Source of the DNA: Spisula solida
Lineage: Eukaryota > Mollusca > Bivalvia > Venerida > Mactridae
DNA length: 64,000 nucleotides
NCBI GenBank assembly: GCA_947247005.1
Contig: OX365962.1
Span: forward strand, 4,747,201 to 4,811,200
Reading direction: 5' to 3'
The notes beneath the pieces were generated by a model, which was not told the DNA's origin, ran no database searches, and saw only the letters and a program-made list of their open reading frames with translations. The position numbers were made by a program, and so were the translations under genes. The stretch's first letter is position 1, and every line of letters begins with the position of its first letter. This document shows positions 24,622 to 38,000 of the stretch, in pieces.

Positions 24622-26534
24622 GAGAATAAACCATGTACATTAGTATGATCTTATTTAATTAACAACATTTTATATGCAGTTTAGTGCCCGTACAGTCATA
24701 AAATGCACATATTCAATTACACATTGAAATACTATTGGTTTTATCATGTACATGTATAATCATAGTCTTGTGAATTTGGCATACTTGATCATAAAAAAGA
24801 CAAATATTAGACGTCGTATTTCCGATTCGAAGCCAAAAAGTACATATTCAAATAGGAGTTAATACCGTGTGTCTTACCACAGAAGCATGTGTTGTTTATG
24901 TAGATATAAAGTCCTTTTCGTTTATTGTACCCTATGTTTTGATTTACAATGGCCGTCCAAATTGACGAATGAGCATATTTTTATTACAAACCATGAAATC
25001 AAAATTACTAATTATAATATTATCAGTACTGCAATATGTAGTAAAAACTCTAATTGAAACTTTAATGTAAAGCAACTGACCAGATAACTGATTCAAAATG
25101 GCATCCAAGATGGCTTCCAAACGTGAACCATACAGTCATTGTCATTTGTCGGTTGGTAAATTTAGTGTAAATCATCAAGTATTGATTCCAAATAAACTAA
25201 TTTATATTGATCAATTTTACAAAATTCAATGTAAATGGTGTATAATATGGGTGCAATTGTTAGGTAGCATTCAAAGTTTTACCAATCAGGTGTATTCTGT
25301 CCACATCCAAACATGGGTTTGGTCCAATTTCCAGTCAGTCACGGTTGTGTAATATTTAATGCCCAGACGAATCAGATAGTTAAAAGGTAATAACTCGTAT
25401 TTGTTCAAAACCCCGATCACTTTCATTGGTGATACAAATGCCATCAAAAGTAAAGCAGTGATCATAGATAACGAAGGTCTAGGTGGAAAAAAAGAAAAAC
25501 GGTATATTCTATGCTGCCATGTGATGCTCATGAGTTAAGTTATTGAATAAAAAGGTTCCAACACCCAACAATCTACGCGACCACATGGATTTCATCTGAT
25601 ATATTCTCTGTTTACGCTTTATTATGTAGCGATCTCCAGAGGATGGGGGAAGACCTCTGCATGACGTAATAGTTTATATACGGGCAAAAATATGACCAGA
25701 CCAGACCAGAGAGGATGTACAAGACTTGGCTTACTGACGAGATGATAAATATCAGACAGACTGTTGCAAACAAGAACCAGATATCTAAAACACCAAGTGT
25801 AATATAGAGAACTATGGGAAGAAGGTAAAGAAAGCGCCTGAATGAACATGAGGGTTGTGACAAATTGATTACTAAAAGAAGACGTTTAGGATTACTTGAT
25901 GACACTGGTCATAAAAGATCTTGTCAGAAGGTGAGAACAAATGAACTATACATTGATCCTACCAGAAGCATGCTACTTAGCGACCCATTCTAAGGCTGAT
26001 TGCAAGAAAAGCCTCCGTAATTAACCAACACCAAGCGTTTAAAGCTCATACACCAACCATAGCATAATTATAATAAGTTGTTGAGTGATATGTGATGTGG
26101 GAGACATCAGAATTCTTGTATAGTGAAAGGAATGTCGCATGGTCAAGGTGGTATTGGTGACTTCTAGAATTGAAGAGGAATACAACCTAGTTGTCACTTG
26201 TAAGGATAATACGTAAGTGACCGATAATATAATCAATGAATGGAGTCAGATGTTTGAAATACGCTGTCGGTCTAGTGTCTCACACATACTTTTAATGTGT
26301 ACCGTTGACTAGTATATCTTCAGATTGGATGTAGTGAACTGCACCATCTTCTGTATTAGGTTGCTGGCATCTCCCCACAGCTTTGTCTCGTGCTAAACAA
26401 TGCACATTGTCTCGACAACAAAACCAAAGACATTGGTCAATGTCAAAAAGACAAAACGGTTTGCGATGCAACATTATGCGCTATGCTCTAATCATGCAAT
26501 ATGCCCTGTGGATCATCAAAACATTGGTTGAGAA
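24622..26534. other. No intact gene; weak repeat traces
   Basis: Bases 25,097-25,120 (aaaatggcatccaagatggc) are the complement of the GCCATCTTGG motif repeated at 27,480-28,060, so an inverted fragment of that repeat lies here. The stretch 25,640-26,500 has scattered frames on both strands and could be upstream LINE debris, but no motif is secure. Confidence 0.35.
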
Positions 26535-26760
26535 GTGTTGGAACGGACAGGAGAGGATATGAAGATTGTGATAGGTAAAGCTTGCACTGCTTTCAATACA
26601 TTTAAACCACAGTGGAACACCAGCAACAACTTGATCGAATCAAACATCAAGCTGTTCAACTCAATGCCAAGACGATATAGCTGTATATATCAAAGACCTG
26701 GTACCTTAATTACTGAGCAGATAGTGAACACTCCATGTAGACAGATGATGGCTCTGCATG
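26535..26760 (+). pseudogene. Decayed LINE reverse transcriptase C-terminal fragment
   Basis: The reading MKIVIGKACTAFNTFKPQWN followed by IESNIKLFNS matches the segment after the RT domain in many CR1/RTE-like LINEs (typically IGKAR.AF..L...W...I..K..LFNS). After a frameshift near 26,663 the homology goes on as NAKTI-stop-LYISKTW, where family members have NVK..LLYGSETW. At least one frameshift and one stop. It differs from the other two LINEs here. Confidence 0.6.
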
Positions 26761-27479
26761 TATTCCTCGACCATAATGTCCATGTAGAATTGGGAAATTA
26801 TACGACCAAGACATAATTAACAACTGTACGCCTTAACAGGGGATGAAGCAGAAATCCACCGCCAACACCATACACAGACGAAAATGGCACCAGTGTTGGC
26901 ACAGGACGAAGCATGAACACACAACCCCAACCATACAACGACGAACATGGAAGTGATATGGCATCTACATTGTGAGAACAGACAAACATCACTCACCTAT
27001 AATTGGAATTAAACCCATAAGACCAGATTATCCTACCAGATATTACTTAAAGAACATTACTTGTCGCAGCTTTCGTTTGGCATAGCAAAAATTGCGACCC
27101 TGGTCCGGAAACGATTAAAAGCTGTTAACAATGCTTATTGCCAAACTACAGGAGAAGTTGATAAAAGCAAGTGCAAATGTATATAAAATATTGTTTTTAA
27201 AATAAACAAACGTGTAAATAAAACATATATACATTTACTAGTATTTACAATACCATATACATATGCTAGTATACCAACCGTGCATTGGTCTAAGATATAT
27301 AATTAGCTTGGTTTAAACTTTCATGCCATGCAATCTTGGAAGCGAATTTGAATAAACTAAACATAAAGTTTTTTCATTTGTAGTTTTATTAGATCATTTA
27401 TTACCTTTAGCAGTACTTATTTTAAAAATTAACAATTTCCATTACGTTACATGCTATTAAACGCAAATTTTCAGTTTGA
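26761..27479. other. No gene recognised
   Basis: Probable continuing LINE debris to about 27,000, then AT-rich unique sequence. Confidence 0.35.
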
Positions 27480-28060
27480 CATATGTGGCAGCCATATTTG
27501 CCGCCATTTTGATTTCAGCCGTCATGGATGCCATCTAAAATTGGTTTAATCAATAAATAATGATATATTTATGCAGTGTATTACAGTAGTTATTATGTTT
27601 GAGACACGATCATTACAATCAATCAGCAAAATATCAATATGTAACTTCTTTATGATCCACTTACATATTGTTTGATAATGACGGCCATCTTGGACGCCAT
27701 TTTGAATCAGCTAATGGGTCAATTGTTTTGAATTGAAGTCTTCTTTGAGTATTGATCATATATTACACTATTGGTACACATATAATTAAAACAATTGAGT
27801 TTTAGTACAATATGTCAATTTGGCAATTATGGCGGCCATTATAGCCGTGATTTGGATTCCAGCTGCCATGGGTGCCATCTAAGATTCACTTAATCAATAA
27901 CTAATGATCAATTTATATTAATACATATGTTTTTAACATCACAAATACAATCAACCCCCAAAAATAGCAATTTGTAGCTTATTTCTAGTACCACAGTCAT
28001 TTTTTCTGATTTCGGCGGCCATCTTGGACGCCATCTTGAATTTCTCAAAATGCTCAACGA
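27480..28060. repeat. Duplicated repeat rich in GCCAT(C/T)TTG motifs
   Basis: Two diverged copies about 350 bp apart: gccgccattttgattt...gatgccatctaaaattggtttaatcaata at 27,497 on, and gccattatagccgtgattt...ggtgccatctaagattcacttaatcaata at 27,832 on. Each is followed about 180 bp later by ggccatcttggacgccat (27,683 and 28,017). Related words occur inverted at 25,097 and singly at 4831. The core resembles the YY1 binding consensus (CCATnTTG). Confidence 0.7.
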
Positions 28061-29131
28061 TGCCAGCTGGGCATCATTCAGATTCTTCAATAACAACATA
28101 TTCCCTAACAGAATACCAAAAAATATTTACTATACAGTCCAATGTCGGGTCTTACCTAAATATCCCATTTATAGACCGGACTATTATGGTTTTCATCCCG
28201 TAATAACGTATGTGCAAAATCACCGTTTTTATACTACAAAAGATTCTCAAACTATATTGTCTGTAATATGTTATGTGTAATAACAATCATATTATTATTT
28301 CAAATTGTCGTCTACTAGTATACGGAACATTCAATGAAAAGATGGTACTCATCTTCAAGATTAGTTTTCTTACATATAACACAATTATGTACAATGTACA
28401 GATTTCAATGTATAGTTACAATTTAAACAAATTTAAAACAGAATGTATGTACAATCAACCCACACAATCAACATCATGCTACATAGACTAACATATACAA
28501 GACATGATCTCATTTCTTACTGTAAACTCATATATTTTCGTGAGTATTACATTTCGTGGATTTTGATAAAAAAGCATTTATGTGGGGTCGCTAATTCGAG
28601 GATTATAAAACATGAAATGTTAAATCCATGCTATGCATTTAGGAGGTCGATTAGTCTTAGGGATTAGATTTCATGGTCGATTTCAACAACAAAGTCAACA
28701 TAGATTCAACTCCCTCGAAACATAACGATATTACAGTATCTCCTATCATAGTTTCCAAGACTGAATCTAAGATTCTGATTCAAACGTTTCAGCCAATATA
28801 AGACATGGATTAAATTACGTAACAATAGGCTTTTATTGGACAATGTCTATTAACGTCGAAAACCGGTGGGACCTTTCTTGACGTAGTTATGATATGCTGT
28901 GGTCTTTAAAAAGTCTCATGGATATAATAGATAAAATATAGCATTCACATATGGATCAAATGGATCAAATCCTCAATTGCTTTGGGAGGGAAGAATAGTT
29001 GTTGAATCGATATAAACACTCAGTGGTTTGAATGACATTTACAAATTGGTATAATATATTTGATTATTAGTTGGGTATTTAAAGTGTCAATTTCCCCCAA
29101 ATGACTAATAGTTAAGGACGTATACTATAAT
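28061..29131. other. No gene; one dispersed repeat fragment
   Basis: Bases about 28,519-28,566 (tactgtaaactcatatattt ... acatttcgtggatttt) match, inverted, the stretch near 46,978-47,012. This is an interspersed repeat. Otherwise nothing recognised. Confidence 0.45.
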
Positions 29132-29617
29132 ATGTTACAACTGGTGGTCGTATTTAAATTGTTACAACTGGTGGTCATATTTAATTTGTTACAACTGGTG
29201 GTCGTATTTAAATTGTTACAACTGGTGGTCATATTTAAATTGTTACAACTGGTGGTCATATTTAAATTGTTACAACTGGTGGTCGTATTTAAATTGTTAC
29301 AACTGGTGGTCATATTTAAATTGTTACAACTGGTGGTCGTATTTAAATTGTTACAACTGGTGGTCATATTTAATTTGTTACAACTGGTGGTCGTATTTAA
29401 ATTGTTACAACTGGTGGTCATATTTAAATTGTTACAACTGGTGGTCATATTTAAATTGTTACAACTGGTGGTCGTATTTAAATTGTTACAACTGGTGGTC
29501 ATATTTAAATTGTTACAACTGGTGGTCATATTTAAATTGTTACAACTGGTGGTCGTATTTAAATTGTTACAACTGGTGGTCGTATTTAAATTGTTACAAC
29601 TGGTGGTCGTATTTAAA
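29132..29617. repeat. Minisatellite, 27-bp unit, exactly 18 copies
   Basis: The unit is ttgttacaactggtggtcat + atttaaa; variants are gtcgta/gtcata and taatt/taaat. Units 2-8 and 9-15 repeat the same variant order except the last, suggesting a 189-bp higher-order duplication. Frames are open on both strands (LLQLVVVFK; NLNTTTSCN) only because 27 is divisible by three. Confidence 0.95.
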
Positions 29618-32230
29618 GGCACCATTTGGCACTTATACTATGGTTCGGACATATACTGAAAAGCGCCACAACCTAGCAATGTAGGCATTGTATCAAACAG
29701 CCATCGAATCGTGAATCCCAAAACACGGTTGCGCACATAGCCTGTATCAATATGACTGATTTACACTACACCATTAATCCGATGATATGAATAACCCAGA
29801 CTAATTTATTACTCATATCGTTTCACTGTATTTCTTCTATTACGTGATTAAACGAGCTTTGAGAGTTAGTTGTAGTATAAGATACGTGCGCTAACTAAAT
29901 GGTCTGCGATACCGAGACATTGGATTTACTTTTAAATAGTTTGGACTTGTTAAACCGCAGTCAGACGACGTAATGGCCACTTTGTTCCATTGTTAGAACA
30001 TTAATTCTGCAAACAGAATGATACGGGCCGACCTGATTATCTAGTTAGTTCTTTTAAAGTGACAGTGCAGAAACTGTTCTCTATGTACGTTCAACTTAAA
30101 TTGCTTGTATGAGAGATTGCACAAGCATTTCCAAACAATACAAACGAACGATTGAACGAATGTTTTTCGAGCTCATGATACCTTCATAAAATAAAGATTT
30201 TAATATCATTATAAACCGGCGACGCATTTATTGTGGTTCCAGCAGAGCTTCCTGTATGAACATGTTGTAAACACACACACACACATCCGATGTTTGATAA
30301 TACAAGGTCAGATTAAACATGTCTATATTTAGATTACAGTTGGTTCACCTTACATTTTTTTCTGAAAAAAAAGATTACTGTATTACCCGAAACGTTCGCG
30401 GATCCATAGGCCTACACTATTTCGCGTCATTTAGAACATTTGCATTTTCGCGACTTTAAACTATCACGAAAATCGCTAACATGAAAAGCGCGAAAACATT
30501 TCTAGGAATAAAACTACTTAATACTTGCCGCACCACAAACAAAGTGTTATAACTTCCACATGTGTAGGGCTTGTACATGACCTTAGCCACTAGCAACGTG
30601 CACCTTTACCCGGCTCGACCCGGGAATCCAAGCGTGTGTAGCACGATACGCAAAGTCTGAACTGCATGCTTGATAAAACTTTGCAGTTGGAATGTTTTTT
30701 GTTACAATATGTTAATTAGTAACAATCATGATGATAATTACACGTTTTGAACATTAGTTACAGGACATAATTGACAATGTTATTTATGAGCTTTCTTCTC
30801 GCCATTTCAATATTCCTTAAGGTGCATGCATTATCATAGTTTTTTTGAAACAATGTTATCTTTTTGCAGATTTAGACAAAAATGTTATATCTGTGTTAAA
30901 AGAAATGACTAAATTATATAATATATACAAACTGTGAGGCGGTCGTTAAAAGTATGTTTGAGCATTGCTTTATCCCTATCTTGAGTTTCGTGTCTATTTC
31001 CTGTCATTCATACAATGAGCAATAATTGACTTTTTATAATTAACATGTTAATTAGGTTAATTAGAGTACACAGACTGCAGAAAGCGTGTTGTATAATGAT
31101 TGCGTTAGGTTTATATTAATCACTGTTCTCAAAGCTCACACCATCATGATAATAAGTTGATTGCACCCTCGAGAGCTCTTTTACAAGTTCAAAAGAATAC
31201 GTATAAACTAAAGAAGCGAAAAGTTCAAGCGAGGGCCATGAAGGCCAAAATGACGGCCCATCTTTTAAGTTAGATTCCAGCAAGATTAAAGCTTGAACAT
31301 TCCCTGAACTTCCGTCTTTAGGCAGATGACTTGCGAACGTATAAACCTGAATCAACATCCTGATGACCCTTAAACGACTCATTAACATGTTATTCTTATA
31401 AGTTTTGAATTTCACTACTAATTGAAAGTCGATTCATTTGGTTGGGCTTTAAATTCGTGACATAATCACTCACGAAATAAGCTAAAATAGATCCCCGCAA
31501 TAAGTGTTGATTTTACAAGACGAAACATCAAGATGTTATTTAGGAATCGGTTATTCGGTAAATAAATAAACGTAGCTAAGTTCTACAGTTCTTCGAGTTG
31601 CTACATATACCATCTGTATTTGATTTATAATCAACACAAAATGAGGTGTTTAACATGTAACTATGGAAATCACATTCGACAGAACATAATGAATTGTGTG
31701 TATTTTAAACTATTTTCGGAAGAAGTCAGACAGTAATACTGATGTACGAGTTATTCGTTTTCTTTTTCCTTTCTTTTTTGATTACAATTTCCAGATAGTG
31801 GTGAGATAACGGCTTATCAGCTGTAGGCTTTTGTACAATTGTTCAAGCATGAAATAGACTAGACGGACTATAACAGCCTCCCTATAACGGATATGTTAAC
31901 AGCGTTACTTAGACGTCCGATAAGCTCGGCTTAGGTAACTCGTATATTTTCATCAGATTAACTTCAGTTAGATAAAGGGAATGACAAACGGAAAATATAA
32001 ACCATTGATAAAAATGTAGAAATTCTTCGCCTTTTACCTCCGGTCAGGATAAATGTCTAAGTTGATCTTCCGACAGCCGGGTTTTCCTGGAGAACGTAGT
32101 GTTCTTAGATATAAAATACAACATTAATTACCAAGTTGCAAATGTGCAACGCTTACTCCTACGAAAGTACTGCCTGACGACGACGGTAACGGGTGACGCC
32201 GATACTAAGGTTAATACTGGCAATGTTATT
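29618..32230. other. No gene recognised
   Basis: About 2.6 kb of AT-rich sequence. The only frame near 100 codons is 31,116-31,415 (minus); it begins with ATG but contains no motif I know, and its middle (gggccatgaaggccaaaatg) looks like interspersed-repeat sequence. A short (CA)n lies at 30,271-30,285. Confidence 0.4.
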
Positions 32231-32893
32231 GACGCTAACACCGGTACATACGCTAACACCGTACATACGCTAACACCGGTACATACGCTAACACCGTACA
32301 TACGCTAACACCGGTACATACGCTAACACCGTACATACGCTAACACCGTACATACGCTAACACCGTACATACGCTAACACCGTACATACGCTAACACCCG
32401 TTCATACGCTAACACCGGTACATACGCTAACACCGGTCCATACGCTAACACCGGTACATACGCTAACACCGGTCCATACGCTAAGACCGTACATACGCTA
32501 ACACCGGTACATACGCTAACACCGGTCCATACGCTAACACCGTACATACGCTAACACCGGTCCATACGCTAACACCGGTCCATACGCTAAGACCGTACAT
32601 ACGCTAACACCGGTACATACGCTAACACCGGTCCATACGCTAAGACCGTACATACGCTAACACCGGTACATACGCTAACACCGGTACATACGCTAACACC
32701 GTACATACGCTAACACCGGTACATACGCTAACACCGTACATACGCTAACACCGGTACATACGCTAACACCGTACATACGCTAACACCGGTACATACGCTA
32801 ACACCGGTACATACGCTAACACCGTACATACGCTAACACCGGTACATACGCTAACACCGTACATACGCTAACACCGGTACATACGCTAACGCC
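32231..32893. repeat. Minisatellite, 17/18-bp unit, about 37 copies
   Basis: The unit is acatacgctaacaccggt, alternating with a 17-bp form lacking one g (accgt). Variants are ccatacg and taagacc. It ends directly against the hairpin at 32,895. Confidence 0.95.
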
Positions 32894-32894
32894 G

Positions 32895-34266
32895 AATATA
32901 TAGATATAGAGAAACTCGGGTCACTGTCCGGTGAGAACAATGTTATCAGGCGAGGTGATATCGTCCGGGTGGCGAGCCTTTGGCGAGTCACCCTGGACGA
33001 TATCGCCGAGTCTGATAACATTGTTCGATCCGGACAGTGACCCGAGTTTCTATTTATCATGCAACCAGCACCACGGAACAAGTAAGGGGCGTAATTCCTC
33101 ATTTTTTAAAGTTACAACCGAGTTTTGGGTTTTAGTAGATCCAGTAAACCCGCCGATTAACACAATTCAATGTGCTTCCGCGAAACAAAATAGTTCTCAA
33201 TTCTACGCTCCAAAACAAAAGAAATATTAAAAAATAAAATATTTCAATTATATATTCAGAAAGGGAAATCTTAGTTAATGGTATTACCAAATAATTACAT
33301 TGTTTCATAATAGTAGAATAAATTTCGCTCATGAATTTATGAAGTTTTTTGAATGAATCATCAATGACGTACGTGTGTGAACAAGGTCGTTTACTACGTC
33401 ATAAATCCTTCTGTTATTCTTAACAATGCCTTGGAATAAATATAAAAATGGACTATGTGAAACACTGGGTTGTTTGCGGTAACTGTCAGTGCAAAATTGA
33501 ATTCCGGACGGGGGAAATAACTTCAAGAATGAACAGTTTATGTAAGCTTACTCGTCTTAGTCAAGTCGGTGGGTGGAGAATGGCAGTAGGGAGACCTCAA
33601 TGCTTGGAAAATCGATGGAAATAGAATATGGTAAGACGTTGATCTTGTTGAAGAGCCTATTATATTTTTTTTATGTTTTACCTATGTATGAACCAAATGT
33701 ACACTGAATCTAGCAATGATTTAACTGACCCACTTAGTCTTAAGATTCGCCAAAAATTTCCGACTTTTCATTTTCAATGATTTTGTATGCGCATCGTATC
33801 GAGTCTTCAAATGAGTTCAAAATTGCATTTTGTCCAGTGTATTTGATGTGGAACCGTTGTCTATGCATACTCTTTATGTTTATTTATCTTTGATGATCCT
33901 ATGCCAGTGGATTTATGTGTGTTTATTGTTTTTTTTCAGGGCCTTTCCCAAACGATTGATCCGTGGATGACCCGTATGAATTCAAGAAAAAATACACTGG
34001 CGTAGCCCTACCTGGCGAAGAAATATTGCTGATGTTGGTTGTAAATCTAAACTTTGAATAAATATTAGCTATCAAATGTATATTTTTGTAGTTTTCAATA
34101 ATATGTAGGTCAATTTTAGACGGAATGAGAAATGGGAAAATAGTCCGTGATATGTGGGCGGAGCCAAAAAGTGTTCTCAGGCTACTAGCAGCCTATTGAC
34201 CTGAGAACACATACTGTTCTCAGGTCATGTGTTATCAGGCAGTTACCATGGCAGTTGCATGATAAA
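32895..34266 (+). mobile_element. Hairpin-headed element with matching far-end inverted repeat, about 1.37 kb
   Basis: A hairpin at about 32,899-33,052 (arms gagaaactcgggtcactgtc... / ...gacagtgacccgagtttc) has the apex CGAGCC-TTT-GGCGAG (32,973-32,987). Immediately after it lies tttatcatgcaac (33,052-33,065), whose exact 13-base complement gttgcatgataaa is at 34,253-34,265. The core contains a small hairpin (34,172-34,212, gtgttctcagg / cctgagaacac). There is no coding capacity. The architecture matches the elements at 51,551, 53,081, 58,056, 58,468 and 60,154. Confidence 0.7.
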
Positions 34267-34623
34267 GTATATAAGACCGATACTAAAGCCAAAGTTGATT
34301 CGACGTCTAACGTTTTTTTTAAAAACCTGTCCTTGAAAATTCTTCACAACGATTTTCAATATTTTCTCTTATCGTCAATATTCATCTTTTGCAATGCGCT
34401 TAAGTTTAGTTTTTGTTTTAAAGAAATATGGTCTTGCACGATCTAGCACTTCTTGGGTTTTGCTAATTACAGTAGTAATTACATATATATCCAGTCACAG
34501 CTAGTGAATAAGCCTAATAAATACCGAATAATTGAATATTTTCGAAGATCAAAAAGTAAGCGGATTTTGAATGTCTGACATGTGGCGTACGGAAATATAT
34601 AATTGCGATATTTTTAGTTAACA
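34267..34623. other. No gene recognised
   Basis: A 63-codon frame at 34,255-34,446 starts inside the element end and shows no motif. Confidence 0.35.
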
Positions 34624-34995
34624 CTTCAACCTGTCTTAAAGTAACCTTGTATAAAGCATAAACCTGTCTTAAAGTAACCTTGTATAGAGCATAAACCTGT
34701 CTTACAGTAACCTTGTATAGAGCATAAACCTGTCTTAAAGTAACCTTGTATAGAGCATAAACCTGTCTTACAGTAACCTTGTATAGAGCATAAACCTGTC
34801 TTAAAGTAACCTTGTATAGAGCATAAACCTGTCTTAAAGTAACCTTGTATAGAGCATAAACCTCTCTTAAAGTAACCTTTTATAGAGCATAAACCTCTCT
34901 TAAAGTAACCTTGTATAGAGCATAAACCTGTCTTATTCATTTAGTTCCAGAAGTAACTTATATAGAGCATAAACCTGTCTTATTAATTTAGTTCC
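34624..34995. repeat. Minisatellite, 33-bp unit, about 11 copies
   Basis: The unit is ataaacctgtcttaaagtaa + ccttgtatagagc. The last two copies carry a replacement (cttattcatttagttccaga) and a longer period, marking the decaying edge. The 104-codon minus frame is read-through. Confidence 0.95.
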
Positions 34996-35019
34996 AGAAG
35001 TAAACGTTTACTAAACATT

Positions 35020-35098
35020 TCAACTCTCGAGAGCAACAGCCTCTGAACAACAACCAATATTTGTGTTTCCCAAAGGGTGTTGCTCTAGAGAGGTTGTA
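35020..35098. mobile_element. Short inverted-repeat sequence, possible pogo-like MITE end
   Basis: caactctcgagagcaaca near the left and tgttgctctagagaggttg near the right are imperfect complements. The right edge gctctagagaggttgtactg + ta recurs at about 49,432-49,453 as gctatagagaggttgtactgta, resembling the complement of a CAGTACAACCTCTC-type pogo/Tigger terminal repeat beside a TA. Confidence 0.45.
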
Positions 35099-38000
35099 CT
35101 GTATTTATTTGAGGAGAAATATACAGTATTGGAAATATTACTTCGGATTTGGTAAATTCTCTAAATTCGTTAATTATTCCACGTTGCTATCTTTACCGCT
35201 TCTATATAGCAAATATGACTATTATCAAGTTTGCAATTCAGCTTGGAATGAATTCGATATTTAATGGAACTTAACCAAATGAGGCCCATGTTACCTAAAT
35301 CGTCATTAATTATTTTATTTATTGGCCATATTCTTCTAAATGCTACATTATGATGAATTCTTGTTCAAATCATAACAAATTGTTGATTGAATACACTAAA
35401 CTATGTTTTCCGGCATATGCTTGTCGAAAAATATCGTTGAATTAAAGCATTTCAAAACTATACGGCCGGTTTAGCAAAGACGTATCGTAGCGTGGCTTAA
35501 CTTATTTCTCAATAACTTAAAATCGGTAAGGCCACATCATGCAAACATGTGGTCGGCGAGAGTGTTTCGTTATGAAACTATAATATTGTAGATAGAGCTT
35601 AAACCCGCGGATGATTTATTCAGTCGAGGATAAATAAGATACTAGTACCTAAATGTTTCAGTTTTATCTGTTTTTATCATACCGGTAGTTCAACTGAGGA
35701 CATTATCTGTGTGTTTAGGTAAAAAAGAACATCTAGTGCAGTATTGCAGTTATTGCACATTTAACGTTTATTGACGTTTAATTTTAAGTAAAATGTGATT
35801 CATTTTTAAGAAGTAGATTTCTATTTGTATCAGGTAATTTAGATTAAAACTCGTAGTATTCAGATCTACGTTGTTATGACTATAAAAGACCGGGAAGATT
35901 AAGATTAATTAAGATAAATAACATGAAAAGAAGCTGATACATTTTACGCTGATACATACTGGTGTGTGGGGGGAATTCCAAATTAAACACCAAATGTTTT
36001 ATATCAATCAATAACTTGTGTAACTTGCACAATTGGTTTACTTGATCCTACATCCGGGCATCTATAAATATTTATACGACAGAATATAATTATGTAAGCG
36101 TTGGTTTATTAATTGCAAAACCACAGACATTTGTTTAAACGTGCGAGCATAACACTCAAAATATGTTTTGCCTGAGTCTTGTTTTCCCCCAAACATTTAA
36201 GGGAAATGGGGCCACTATAGTTTGGTAAATATTAACATCCAAGGGGTCTCTAATATTATATTCGACTATATGGAGTGTACTGCTTAAAGTACAAAAACAC
36301 ACACAACCTCTCTATTTACTTGTCGACACTTGGCGACATGGAGCTGTTCTCTCTGTAATGCGGTTTCGTTTGGTTCCGTCAGTTTCTTGTTAGCCGATTA
36401 CCCATGATCTTGTTCGCATTATTGTACGTATGACACACGCAATGATCTTGATATACATACCCTCCATTGACCTCGCCCTCTCTTTTTGATGTTCATAGAA
36501 GACAACTCCCGAGTCTAGTCTTTCATAAAATAGTTCCCTCTGTTCCCTAAACCATAGATAATCAATCATCCCATCCCAACCCCAATTCAAAGCCTCATCC
36601 CAACAAAATCTAGCTAAAAAGTAAACCAAAGTTGGTATATTTGATTGAAAAGATATTGCTTTTCAGTCTGTAGCGAGACTAGACATAGAAAGTCATGCAA
36701 CTCAGGTCAGACGGCAATAACCCGGCATAGCTACTTTTAAATTTAAAGTACAATATAATCTTATTGATAGACACCATAATATAAAAGTATGCTATTTTAC
36801 AGACGCAGTAAGCTGATATAACAAAAATGATAGACGAAATTTTAGTATTTTTATTTTTGTAATCAATAAATGGAATTCTCGAGAGTTTTAGACAATTTCT
36901 TGGTAGTTTAGTTCCTTGAAATATTAGATTCTTGATAGCAATTGAAATATTGAAAATAAAATAACTAAATTGGACTTCATTTTGACTTGTTCGAAAGTAA
37001 TATCTTTATAAATTGAATCAAAGAATTTTGAATTTAAAGAGAATGTCTGCATCTTTCAATCAACCATTTCCTTAAGTTTTCTATCTAATTACTAGTGAAT
37101 ACAGTTAGGAAAAAAAGTCCCAAAGGTGGAAAACGCCATAAAATGGAAGACAATTAAATACAACCTCCAGTCGGTTTGTTTACAAAATAATGAATTGTAA
37201 ACAAAAAATGCACAATATATAACCTAAGGGAAGCAACTCTTGCAAACTTAGTATTTTGTCATCCATACATGTTACTAAATGTGAAATTTGTTATACTATT
37301 TCGACAGATACATCTAACATTCTGTCGTCATATATTGGTCATGTTCTTTGTAACTAATCTATTTACTGGATGATCGAAAATAAGATCCCGGGAAAGATAA
37401 TGTGGCTTTAACAAAAAGTTTATGAGTACATGGATTAGTGGAAAAAAACCTATTTGGTTTTCACTGTCTTTTTATCTAATTAATTTGTCAAAAAACAATA
37501 AAACATACTATGTTATGATAATACATTGTTTGTATACAAGTTACATACCACAATTGATGGAACTGTACGTACGTCATACTTAACGTCATCTTACTGTTAC
37601 TATATTTGACGAAGATTTTGAAGCCAAAATACATCCACAATTAATTATGTTTCAAATGATGATTAAAAAAATGTTAATATCTAGAGGCATACTCTTTAAG
37701 ACAATTGCATGTTAGTAAAATGTTTGGTGAAATATTGGTTTCCAGATAGCATTTGATACACCGAACCTAAAACAATTAATTTGGCTTTTATTCTGACTAG
37801 TCTGAAAATAAATACATAACATTTTAATTCGATTTGGAAGTCTTATAGCTAATGGAATTAAAATGCTGCTTTAGGAAGTTGAAGTGAGACAGTGTGTCGT
37901 ATAGATGATATAGGTGTAATCAGTTACTCCAAAAACTGGAACATTCCTTAGAAATATTTAAATGCGGCTTTAAAGGTGCCTAGCTAACACCAAATTATGA

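Noticed and set aside
22933..24640. Minus-strand frames of about 490-556 codons (YHLSIYM repeats)
   Set aside because: GATA-rich minisatellite without stops on that strand; not a membrane protein despite the hydrophobic look.
31116..31415. 99-codon minus-strand ORF as a gene
   Set aside because: No motif, no splice context, and its middle resembles interspersed repeat sequence.
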